A DNA stretch of 64,000 nucleotides from Tetragonia tetragonoides (lineage: Eukaryota > Streptophyta > Magnoliopsida > Caryophyllales > Aizoaceae), in the NCBI GenBank assembly GCA_038025085.1, contig CM076148.1, positions 32,160,501-32,224,500 on the forward strand, read 5' to 3'. Below are positions 44,886 through 54,654 of this stretch, one piece after another (the first letter of the stretch is position 1; each line of letters begins with the position of its first letter). The notes under the pieces are model-generated. The model did not search any database and was not told where the DNA came from. It saw nothing but the letters and a program-made list of their open reading frames with translations. Position numbers and translations under genes: made by a program.

Positions 44886-45441
44886 TAGAGGTGGTAATCG
44901 AGCAGATCGGGTCTGGTCCTTTCGATTTCGGTTAGTTACGGGTTCGATTCTATCGGGTAAAAAGAGTGATCAGGTCAGGTTGGGTCGAGTCGGATTGATT
45001 CGGGTTTATACTCATGTCGGGTTATTGTTCAACTCGGGTTCGATTAGTTTGGATTTCGTTTAAGTCGGATTCGGGTTTGTTCAGTTATCGAGTCATATCA
45101 AGTCAAGTTTAATTCATGTTTCACAGCATATAAAGTCGAAAATAATATGAAAAGGTCATTTTGTGAAAATTTTCATTAAAAAGGACTACATTTATGTTTA
45201 TTTAGAGTTTTTCAAATCATTTAAAGTATTTTGTCATTATAAATCGGATATACTTATGTTTCGGGTTGAGTCGGTAGGGATTCATTTCAGTTTCGTGTAA
45301 CTTCGAGTCAGGTGTTATCGGTTTTGGTCTATTCGGAGAACGGGTGTTGTTGGGTAGGTATAGGATAATGATGATTAACACATTTTCGGGTGTCGGACGG
45401 GTCTAATATTAGGCGGATCGGGTCGGGTTTTGCCAGCTCTA
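44886..45441. mobile_element. hAT-type MITE with GGGTCGGGT-rich interior
   Basis: Termini TAGAGGTGGTAATCGAGC and, on the opposite strand, TAGAGCTGGCAAAACCCGAC. A perfect 8-bp target duplication CCTAGGAC lies at 44878-44885 and 45442-45449; 8 bp is diagnostic of hAT. The interior repeats CGGGT/TCGGGTT phrases. No coding capacity. Confidence 0.85.
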
Positions 45442-45578
45442 CCTAGGACCCATTAACAGCCTCAAAAGTATAAGTATCAAAGTGAAGCTTCTTCAACCCT
45501 AAAAAAAAAGTGAAGTTTCTACTTTTGGGCCTCCCAATGAGTGTTTTAAACTTCATAAGAAGTTGAAAATTACAATAT

Positions 45579-45708
45579 CTTGTGTGGACTTATAGTTCAC
45601 GGTGGACCAAAGATCAAATCTTTTTAAAAATACCTTCAATATCCCTAAAAGATTTAGACTATATCCTTGATTCACCCTTTGGTCCACGGTGGACTAAGTC
45701 CACACAAG
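45579..45708. mobile_element. 130-bp inverted-repeat element
   Basis: CTTGTGTGGACT...GTTCACGGTGGACCAAAG is mirrored by CTTTGGTCCACGGTGGACTA...AGTCCACACAAG, so about 33 bp at each end pair and enclose about 65 bp. It could fold as a hairpin. No clear duplication of flanks was seen, so the superfamily is unknown. Confidence 0.65.
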
Positions 45709-46780
45709 ACGAGCTGGTTGAAAATAGGGATGGGGTGGAGGTGGAAAGGGTGGTTTGTGAAAGAAAAATACGGAAAAAGTAGAAAATACTCACAAGTTAA
45801 ACCAAACATGCTATTAAAAATGAATGGATCATTAATTGCTGAAGATACTAGATAGATAATCACCTAGGTTGCATGGGTATGGATACCATGAGGAAGGAAC
45901 CGCAAATATTTGAGTGTTACCAGCAGTTGGTGTCGTCTCACAATCTTCTGGTTACGATCCGAGATCAAATCCTCATTCCTCAATTTGCCCCCCTCCCCCT
46001 AAATAACTAGAAGGGCAGTGGGCCTAGTTGTCCCACACCGTAAAAAAGAAAAGAAAAGAAAAGGTATGGATACCATCATAATTATGGATACAAGCACAAA
46101 TACGGGAGTACAACAATTAAAATATACAAGATAAGCGACACGACAAGATGATGGCTGTGTCTTCCATAAAAAAGTTATACAATAGAAATTAGCAACGAAA
46201 ATGATTTGTTACCAGAATGATTTGTGATGTTGCTCTATATTTGTCTTACCTTGTTAAATTCGTTGTTGTTTATAGATATTGAATGGCTTTGTAGCAGTGA
46301 AATTTCTTTTCCTTTCGAAAAAGATAAGCAACACCATAATATTTTTTACTACTTAAAAACCTAAAAAGTAGAGAACAAAGAAATATAAATTGAGAACTTC
46401 ACAAAATAATTCAACAATGAATTACATGATAAATCGCTCAAAAAAAAAAATAAAAGAATTAAATCAAGCATCTATAATGTATTAAAAACTATTCTAAATT
46501 ATGAAAAAAATCAAATATGAATGGCCTTATAAGCCAATACTCCTTGGATAAGTGTCAAAGGTGTGTCCACAAGTATTAATATTGGAGAAGTATCAGACAT
46601 GAAAACACGAACTAACAAAAATATCGGTGCTTTAGAAGTAATCACTAATAAGTTGCTAGTCAATCACTTTAGAGCATGTATATTGATTAACAATTCTATT
46701 TTCACGAACCACGCCAATCCAAACCTTGTGCCAGGTTAAGCCTAATGTCATATTTCCATGTTTAGGGCTCCAATAACACG
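45709..46780. other. Intergenic DNA with a possible SINE-like segment
   Basis: 45880-46065 holds TTGGTGTCGTCTCACAA and GATCAAATCC, loosely fitting pol III box A/B spacing, and ends in an AAAAGAAAAG tail. This is weak evidence for a tRNA-derived SINE. The rest is AT-rich without genes. Confidence 0.3.
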
Positions 46781-46781
46781 A

Positions 46782-47192
46782 CCAACGACATACATAGTGG
46801 GTTTTGTGTCGTGTCGCCTCGCTCCCAGAATCTATGACCCATTCCGTCATGCCTCGTGTCACCTGTAATTTAGCCAAGTGCCCAAGATTGTATCCCTTTT
46901 TTTTCGGGATTGATGTGTCGTGCCATGCCCTGCCATGCCAAGACACTGAGTTTATCCAAACCAACCCGCGTCGTGTACTAAAGCGGACCAACGACATACA
47001 TAGTGCGTTCTGTATCGTATCACCTCACTCCCATAGCCATGACCCATTCTGCAGTGCCTCGTGTCACCTGTAGTTTAGCCACGTGCCCAAGATTTTATCC
47101 ATATTTTTTCGGGATTGATATGTTTCGTGTCATGCTCTGTCATGCCAAGTCACTGAGTTTCTCCAAACCAACCCGCGCAGGGTACTAAAGCA
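46782..47192 (+). repeat. 206-bp tandem duplication
   Basis: Two adjacent copies start CCAACGACATACATAGTG at 46782 and 46988. Shared text includes GACCCATTC, GTGCCTCGTGTCACCTGTA-like and TTTTTTCGGGATTGAT. The copies differ at many bases. ORFs on both strands here are open by chance. Confidence 0.85.
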
Positions 47193-47810
47193 GGCTCATG
47201 GCCTGTGTTGAGTTGTACCAAAATCAAGTTGGGTCGTACCGGACGCATGTTAGCACGGCCCGTGACCGTGACTAACATTAATAATGAGCCTTCAAACTCA
47301 CATGATGACCAAGTCCGCGTTTGTGAACGCAACCCACAACTATATTCCACAAAGTCCCGCGATCACTAGGAAGCTTCCTCTTGAGTTACAAAGTTGGCAA
47401 TCAGAGAAGCTAAAATCCCAATGGTTCAATCATGATCTTAAGAGTTGGAACCTCCCTACTTCTTATCTCCTTTCTCTTCCTTTCTCTCTCCTTCCTCACC
47501 ACTCTCTCTCCTCCCTTCTCCCCCACTTGCACACCTAATGTCACCTCATAATGAAATTAGGATCCTTCCTAATTATGAGATTAGGTAAGAATTTGTGCTA
47601 AAATCCGAGACAGGTCAAGTCTAAAAAGATGATAAGTCCAACCAGGAAACACCACGTGTACAAGCCGTCCCTACTTAGCACTAATTTTCAAACCTCACAA
47701 CCTTACATCATTATCCACAATGTCAATTCTCTCATTGTCTAGTCAAATGCGTGTTAAACAGACCTACCGAACTCAGCATACAATTTGTTGAACCTTGACA
47801 ATGAATATGC
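47193..47810. other. Intergenic DNA, nothing recognised
   Basis: Includes a pyrimidine-rich stretch at 47460-47530. No supported gene, no structured repeat. Confidence 0.4.
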
Positions 47811-47813
47811 TAA

Positions 47814-48115
47814 GGCTCTGTTTGATTCACCTTAATTTTACTTAAATTCAGTTCAGTTCAGTCCAGTCCAGTTCAGTCCAGTTTATATGTAACTTTATTA
47901 CTCATATAACTTTTTAGTCCGAAATAATTTCATGAAGAAATTTATGTCATCGAAAAGATCTCAAAGCATACTTTCAAATGAGTCCAATATTGACTATGTT
48001 TGGACGAATTTTAAATGGTTAACGATCAAGTTCAAAACATCACTTAAGTTCAGTTCAGTTCAGTTCAGATCAGTTCAGTTCAGATCAGTTTTATCCAGGT
48101 GAATCAAACGGAGCC
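47814..48115 (-). mobile_element. PIF/Harbinger (Tourist-like) MITE
   Basis: Termini GGCTCTGTTTGATTCACC and its complement, flanked by TAA on both sides (47811-47813, 48116-48118). The interior TTCAGTTCAGTTCAG is the reverse complement of the MITE in the Tat LTR (22192-22483), so this is the same family in opposite orientation. Confidence 0.88.
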
Positions 48116-48139
48116 TAATAGTATATTAACAACTATTCA

Positions 48140-48245
48140 AACAATAGAGTATAGTTGAGTGGTCGAGACCCATCCTCCTTAAGAAAATTTGAGGGTTTGA
48201 AATCCTCACTAGATATGGAGCAACTTTAAATCCTTTGACCAACTG
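48140..48245 (+). repeat. Possible tRNA-derived (SINE-like) segment
   Basis: TAGTTGAGTGGTCGAGACC resembles a pol III box A region, and GGGTTTGAAATCCTC about 50 bp on resembles box B. No cloverleaf was built and no tail is evident, so this is tentative. Confidence 0.3.
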
Positions 48246-48336
48246 TTTCACCTATTTGACAATCTACAAGCCAGAACCGGAAATAGTCGCTGTAGTTGAC
48301 GGGAAATACTCTTGTTGTCAACAAGCATAAAAAATA

Positions 48337-48592
48337 CTACCTCTGTTTCTGAAAAATGGTAACATTTACTTTTGCACGGTCTCCAATGCACTACTTTGAC
48401 CATAAATATTTGTGTTTATATGAATACATAAACTATAAAAAAATCGATTTTCCGAAAGTTTTAATTAAAACGAATCCAATGATAGTATTTTTACATTGTA
48501 AATCCTTATATTTTTTTCGAAATTAATGGTCAAAGTTTGTAAAATTTGACCTTCAAAAAGTAAATGTTATCACTTTTCAGAAACGGAGGTAG
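48337..48592. mobile_element. Stowaway (Tc1/mariner) MITE
   Basis: Inverted termini CTACCTCTGTTTCTGAAAA and CTACCTCCGTTTCTGAAAA, each flanked by TA, as in Stowaway elements. It ends about 120 bp before the start codon of the receptor kinase, so it lies in that gene's promoter. Confidence 0.85.
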
Positions 48593-48600
48593 TATATATT
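48593..48600 (+). promoter_or_regulatory. TATA-like box at the MITE border
   Basis: TATATATT right after the Stowaway MITE end and 114 bp upstream of the receptor-kinase ATG. Partly made of the MITE target-site TA. Only a candidate. Confidence 0.35.
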
Positions 48601-48713
48601 AACAACTACCCAGCATCATAATGGCTTCTTTTTTCCAGTGGCTAGCTTTAATAGTACAACACAGGTATACCATAATACTAGTATGATAACTAACCTGATT
48701 GAGAGACTTGAAA

Positions 48714-51415
48714 ATGGCTTCTACTTTTGTGTCTCTTGGGGTGATCTTTCTTCTGTCTCATCTTGTGATACTTGTCTCAGCTCAAGAACAAGTAACAAAA
48801 CAACGTTGCCCAGCTTCCTTCAGGTGTGGCTCGCTTGGTGTCTTTAGCTACCCTTTTACCACCATCTTCTATCCCAGCTGTGGAATTTGCATCCTCAACT
48901 GTACTGATCAACCGTCTCAGACGGTCCGACTGGGACAGGGACTTTGGTATGATATTTAGAATTCCTTTTCAAATAACATGACTTTCCTTATTGGAGATTC
49001 ATATCTAAAATATCTAGTTAGGGATGATACTTGTGATGTCTTTAGGGAAAGATTTCCACTTCCTAGATCACGTTCTGTTTCCTTCACAATCCTGCACAAT
49101 GAAACCTTGTGGAACTGCACAACGAGAAGTCTTAATTCCTCTGGTTCAGGAAAAGGGAATAACAGTACTCTTCTTCCTATTCGTTCTTGTAGAGATTTCA
49201 GCATATACCATTTTCAGGATCCAGAAGAAACTCTTTCGAATTGTACGCCCCTTCAGTATCCTAATTACCTTTTCGTTGAATTATCCGACGAATGTACAAA
49301 GTGTGTAGTTGAAAACGGCCATTGCCAAGACCTTAAGAATGGGGGATTCAGGTGCCTCAACAAGAAAAAAGGTACTACTTCCAGCTTTTGCACAAATCTT
49401 TTCAATTGTCTTTTTGGTATGTCACGAGATGTATCATGATCAGCTACTATGAACTTGCATAGATGTATGTTTCCAGCAGACTTCTGCAGTTAATAGCTCA
49501 GTACCTGAGACTTTAATAGTACTGCTCTGCATCTGATAAACTGCAGGGTATATTGTACAAGTTTTTGGTAAATTTGTCAGTATGTGAAGGAAAGCAACTA
49601 ATAACTGATAAAACCCTTTGCAGGAAAAAGGAAATTGATACTGCTACTTGGATTAGGTAACCACTTTCTCAAGTTAAACTACAGCTGAAACTTCAATATA
49701 ATGTGTTCTGATAGATTTGAGATAACAGGATTAAATCAGTCACTGTACCTTCTTCAGGCATTTTAGCAGGAAGCATTGTCCTCGGAATCCTTGCAGTTGT
49801 TCTCTGGCATCTGAGGAAAGTAAAAATTAGATTACCAGCATTTTCTTCGAGAAACATCGCTGCTGATCCAAGAAGAACAGACCTTGAAAGGAGCAAGATG
49901 TATTTCAGCTTACCAGTTTTCTCCTGCAGCGAACTTGAAGATGCCACGAATAATTTTGATCCTACAATGGAGCTTGGAGATGGAGGCTTTGGAACTGTCT
50001 ATTACGGTAAGAAAGATTATTTCTTCATATAACTGAGATTATAAGTTCCTCGAACTGTAACAAGTATACAAACCATATAAAACAACATATCATTCCCTCA
50101 ACACCTCTCACGATGCTCCCACCTTGGGCAAGGTAAGAGGGTCAGGGAGACGTGGACTTTCCCTAGAAATTACTTAGATGTTGCCATTAGATCCTTGATT
50201 GCAAATGCCTTGAGCATCTACTACTGCACAGAAATACGAAGTATAAAACAGTGATTTAGCCAATTTGATGAAATCCATCATAATCTAAAGTTAGTGAGCA
50301 TGTTATTGAAAGCCTGTCACAATCCATAGTTGATATTTTGCCATAAGTAACCCTTTAAATTGCCAGTAACAATGCAACAAGTCAGCAAAAATATAAACAG
50401 CAGCAACACCATCTCAATAATGTAAGCCACTTTTAACATTGCTACCTTTTAACCAGGAAAACTAAAGGATGGGAGGGAAGTTGCTGTCAAGCGCCTGTAT
50501 GAGAGGAATTACAGACAGCTGGAACAGTTTATGAACAAAATTGAAATTCTCACCAGTTTGCGCCACCAGAATCTTGTATCCCTATATGGCTGCACTTCAC
50601 GCCGCAGTAGAGAACTCCTACTTGTTTATGAATATGTGACCAATGGAACAGTGGCTGACCACTTACATGGTGATCAAGCAAAGTTTGGAACACTAACTTG
50701 GCGTATCCGTATGAATATTGCCATAGAAACTGCTAGATCATTGTCTTACCTCCATGCTTCAGATATCATACACCGAGATGTCAAATCTAACAACATTCTC
50801 TTGGATAACAACTTTAGTGTCAAAGTAGCTGATTTTGGGCTCTCAAGACTCTTTCGAACGGATGTTACTCACATATCCACAGTTCCACAAGGCACTCCTG
50901 GGTATCTTGATCCTGAATACCACCAGTGTTACCAACTGACATACAAAAGTGATGTTTACAGCTTTGGAGTTGTTCTAATTGAGCTCATATCATCATTGCC
51001 TGCAATTGACATAACTAGAAAAGATGAGGAAATCAATTTGTCATGCCTTGCAATGAAGAAAATCCAATGTTGCACATTTGGTGAATTGATTGATCAGCGC
51101 CTGGGATTTGAGTCCAATTACAAGGTTAAAAGAATGACCACATTGGTGGCAGAGCTTGCATTTCAATGTTTGCAACACAAGAAAGACTTCAGGCCCTCAA
51201 TGGATGAGGTTTTAGAGGCCTTGAAAAGGATAGAAAGTGCAGATTATGAAGTACAGATGAAAGATAAAAAGGATGAGAAAGACGGTGTATCGAAAACCCA
51301 AACAGAAGCTGAAAATACCCGACTTTTAAGGAATGCAGAAGACCCATCTTCACCAAATACAGTGATGCATAAATGGAGGAGTAGCAAGTCCATAACACCG
51401 ACAACTAGCAAATGA
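48714..51415 (+). CDS. LRK10L-type (WAK-like) receptor protein kinase, with a premature stop
   Basis: Plasma-membrane receptor-like Ser/Thr kinase. Exons 48714-49371, 49624-49656, 49758-50006 and 50457-51415, all GT-AG. The ATG at 48714 has AAAATGG context and begins a signal peptide (MASTFVSLGVIFLLSHLVI). The Cys-rich GUB_WAK ectodomain and WAK_assoc C-terminal part follow (CPASFRCG to GHCQDLKNGGFRC). The TM segment is about ILLLGLGILAGSIVLGILAV. The kinase has GDGGFGTVYYG, VAVKRL, HRDVKSNNILLD, DFGLSRLF and GTPGYLDPEY, all catalytic residues kept. The total would be about 631 aa. An in-frame TAG at 48957-48959 lies after GLWYDI, and the frame continues normally (NSFSNNMTF). Either this allele is a pseudogene or there is a sequence error. 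An upstream ATG (48621) gives a 21-codon uORF. Confidence 0.88.
50105..50170 (+). repeat. SINE-like fragment in intron 3 of the receptor kinase
   Basis: GCTCCCACCTTGGGCAAGGT followed by AAGAGGGTC resembles GCTCCCGCCTAGGCAGGGTA at 57892-57912 in the carrier gene. It is short and diverged, so family membership is only likely. Confidence 0.35.
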
Positions 51416-53207
51416 GGCTGTACACGATGTCAGATATACACTGATGAGTTAGATATTGACTTGTATAAGTGTGTCTCCCTGATTTTGATACCTTGAACAC
51501 GAGGTCAGACCCCAGCATGATCAAGTCTTGCAAGAACACATGTAAATAGCAAATTAAGCAGTATGTGCACCCATTCAAACAAATATGATGCTCCATATTC
51601 TCTTTTCGCACTGATTTTAACATAAAGATTGCGTCACTGCCAATTAGAGACCACTTGAGTCATGAGCTGACATAAAGGCTGTATAAGAATACTAGTTGAC
51701 AAGGTTCTAATCAGGTTTAACCTGAAAGGCCCAGACAGTTGCACACAAAAAAAATATTCCACATAGCAGAAGCTTTAAACACTTTGCAAATTTGAAATCA
51801 AACATTCAGCAACAGAGGATGTTTGTGGCTTTTGATATACCCAATAAATAATTTTTTGCTGTATATCATGAACAAACAAAGGGGATAATCAATTATATGG
51901 CCAATACTTCCACACCAACATCAACACACAAAGCCATGGACTTTCGGGAACTTACAAGTTTGTACTTGGCAATCAAAAGTCAAACAGCTTTGTACAGGTC
52001 AGTGAACTTGTATATTTTGTTTCCTTCCCTTTCAAATGAATTCTGTAAGAAGAGAAACCCTCTTTTGTAAGCTTCATACCAGTAATTGTCAGACAAAATG
52101 AAGCAAACACACTCATGCCTAGCTTAAATGTATTCAGATGGTTGTGATGTTTTGACAGTTTATAAGGATGAGCACTTTCAGAACTTAACCAAACAACTGT
52201 TGCAATGCTTAGGTAGATACTATCCTCCACTCTTGGTTGCAACTTCCATCTTCAAATTAGCTGAGACATCCAGCAGTTCCACTCAAGTAATTAGCATAAC
52301 GCAAAGTAAGGAATATGTGAAGACATGAAAACCATCAAAAATAACACAGAAAAACTTGAATGGCTGAAGATCATTAATAGGAAAGTTCCAAACTTGGAAC
52401 AAAATAATAAGTTTAGCAACTTTGTTTGAACCGTCCCAGATTAAAGGTGATTACAAAGATGGCTATTGTATCCTAAGACTCCAAATCATGGTACAATCCC
52501 CAAAGACTTGAAGATCTCAATTAAATGTCCTTAAAGGTTGATAAGATCCTAGATCTTGAAGGAGTAGAATATGCTAGGTTACTCATCAAATTTCTCATAG
52601 TTCACCTCAAGTACCCGTGTTAATCACTTGATACTCCAATGTGATTAACAACACTTGCACTTCAATTTTGTCCAAAGTATACTAAAATTAATCAAAAAAT
52701 AACCAATGGTACATTTTTTTACAATAAACTGCCTCGAATTGGACTAGACTAAACTACTGACCGAATAAGTGGAAAAGAACACACTCCAACTCTAACACTC
52801 GGGCATGGGTTTGCTTTCGCAACAAACACCCGAAAAAACAGAAATACAAATGCAAATACAAATTCATTCTTCCACAACCCAAGTACCCAACAACATTAAG
52901 CCAGCACAACAAGAAAAGCACACACAAATACGAAATGATTGAGCGTGACTAAGCTTTTAATGGGGTACTTTCAAGAACAAGATACGCTTGGTTTGGTACT
53001 TGAGACGAAATTCCATCATCCAAGACACAATCAATATCTGTCCCTCACTCCCAAAAATCATAATCATAACTACTTTTAAACATTCGAAATTTGAACTCCT
53101 CGTAAAACGTTCATCCAAATCCATACTATAAAACCACACTATCTCCAAACCCCAACAACAATAAAACCATAAGAGAGAGAAAGACATACATTGATACTTA
53201 CATAGAA
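51416..53207. other. Intergenic DNA
   Basis: Starts with the 3' UTR of the receptor kinase, otherwise AT-rich DNA without supported genes. The last ~100 bp has GAGAGAGAAAGACATACATT and serves as 5' leader of the next gene. Confidence 0.5.
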
Positions 53208-53453
53208 ATGGCGACATTGAGGAAATGTGGGATTAGCAACAGCCAAAATGGAAGTCCATACACGCGCCGCCATCGGCGCGTGACACTGGTGGCTTTGTTG
53301 CGTGAACCAATCGACGGTGATCGGAAAGTATCATCACGGAAAATGAATGCAACGTCTTCGAGACGACGTCGTAAAACGGGTTCTTCTGAAGGGAGGAGTA
53401 CATTGAAGGAGTTGTTAATGGCTACAAACCCATTTGATGGAATTGAACAAGAG

Positions 53454-53497
<44 letters not shown>

Positions 53498-53651
53498 CCA
53501 GGTGTCGTTCAACCAAGAGGAGAGAGAAAATGGTGGTGGTATGGCTTTTCCGGTGATGGGTGGGGGAGTTAGAGTGGGTGGGGGTTTGAGGTTTCGGTTT
53601 TTTAAAAGGGGTTGGGGTTGGCGCCCTGTGCTAGTTGCTATTCCTGAGTGA
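53208..53651 (+). CDS. Small basic plant protein with poly-His run, function unknown
   Basis: Single-exon ORF of 147 aa with good start context (GAAATGGCG). The N-terminal half is Arg/Ser-rich, with RRHRRVTLVALLREPIDGDR and a basic stretch SSRRRRKTGSS that could be a nuclear signal. A run of 15 His from a CAT/CAC repeat (53454-53501) follows, then a Gly-rich, aromatic C-terminus (GLRFRFFKRGWGWRPVLVAI). I do not recognise the family. Its length, single exon and conserved-looking ends suggest a plant-specific small protein. It has 5' purine-rich leader sequence and its 3' end is 1.0 kb from the convergent carrier gene. Lack of intron or domain leaves room for a chance ORF, but codon texture and composition favour a real gene. 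Confidence 0.65.
53454..53501 (+). repeat. CAT/CAC trinucleotide repeat coding poly-His
   Basis: About 14 CAT codons and a CAC in a row inside the small protein gene. A probable length-variable site. Confidence 0.9.
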
Positions 53652-54654
53652 ATTGTAGTGTTTGACAATTTGTCATGTTTGGATTTACAACTTGGTTTGC
53701 TCAATACTGCCTCAATCTGATGAAAGTGATGAAACTATGACTTTGTAGCTTTTTGGATTGTTTGTACCTTTCAGAGATCTGATGTCCTGAATTGAAAATC
53801 TAATGCTAATGCTAAGGAACAAGGATTTGTAGTTTTCAAAATGGCTCATAAAACATGGATACGTGTTATTTATTGTGAAGTTGCCGATGATTGTCATATT
53901 TTGGATCTTGTATCAAACGAAAACAACTTTTATATAAGACTCTTACAGGGGTAAGTTTGCATACAACTGACCCCCCTTCCCCCGTTCCCCGCCTAAGCGG
54001 AAGCCTCTTTAGAGGCCTTGCGGTAATGTTAATGTAATGTTAATGGTTTAGTTCACAATTCAAAAACATTAGTTCGGATAAGTTCACTTTAGTTCAGTTC
54101 AGGTGAAAAGAACAATACCCTAAAAAGATTTGAAGCATCATTTTAGTTGATGACATCCTCTAATTTATAACATATGTAATCTTTAATGCTCATAGTATTT
54201 AATTTATACTAAGACCGACCAAAGGATGCTTCTACCAAAGAATTACACATGATGCAAGGCTCCTATATGACCTATTGAGAACAGGGTCAACAAAATCAAC
54301 ACAGAGAAATGAAAAGAGAAAAGCTTCAGCATTGCATTGGCAGACCAAAATCATCATATTCAATCTGGTGCAGTTCAGTTACTTGGCTTTTCGTCGAATT
54401 CGTTATCATCATACGCTATCATAGGCTCAAAAGAATACATCTAAATGAACATCACAGCCAGAAGCCTGTATAAGAAATGTTCCAACCCGGCTTTTCCTAA
54501 AAACTATGCTCATCAAGGGACAAAAATGTATTCACCTCTTAATTGAAAATCACAACACCTTTGGATGTTACTCAATCTCACTTTCTTTTTCTCCTAAACA
54601 CTAACAACTTCAATTAGTCGAAAACATTTCGCCTTTATGAATCTCAACTGTCTA
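53652..54654. other. Convergent intergenic region
   Basis: Between the small gene (plus) and the carrier gene (minus). It holds the SINE-like repeat at 53935-54048 and a stretch TTAGTTCAGTTCAGGTGAAAA (about 54085-54105) that looks like the end of the Harbinger MITE family. The carrier 3' UTR occupies the right part. Confidence 0.5.
53935..54048 (-). repeat. SINE-like repeat, copy 1
   Basis: Reverse complement of sequence at 57870-57965: both contain GCCTC(T/C)AAAGAGGCT, the CCGC(C)TA/TTAGGC(A/G)GGG block and CTTACCCCTGT(A/G)AGAGTCT. It carries a TAATGTTAATG repeat at one end. It is 3.9 kb from copy 2, in opposite orientation. Confidence 0.6.

Noticed and set aside
46656..47073. Overlapping ORFs on both strands
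   Set aside because: They lie in the 206-bp tandem duplication, with no domain and no consistent strand.
49693..49947. Minus ORF opposite exon 3 of the receptor kinase
   Set aside because: Antisense shadow of the membrane-spanning and juxtamembrane coding sequence.
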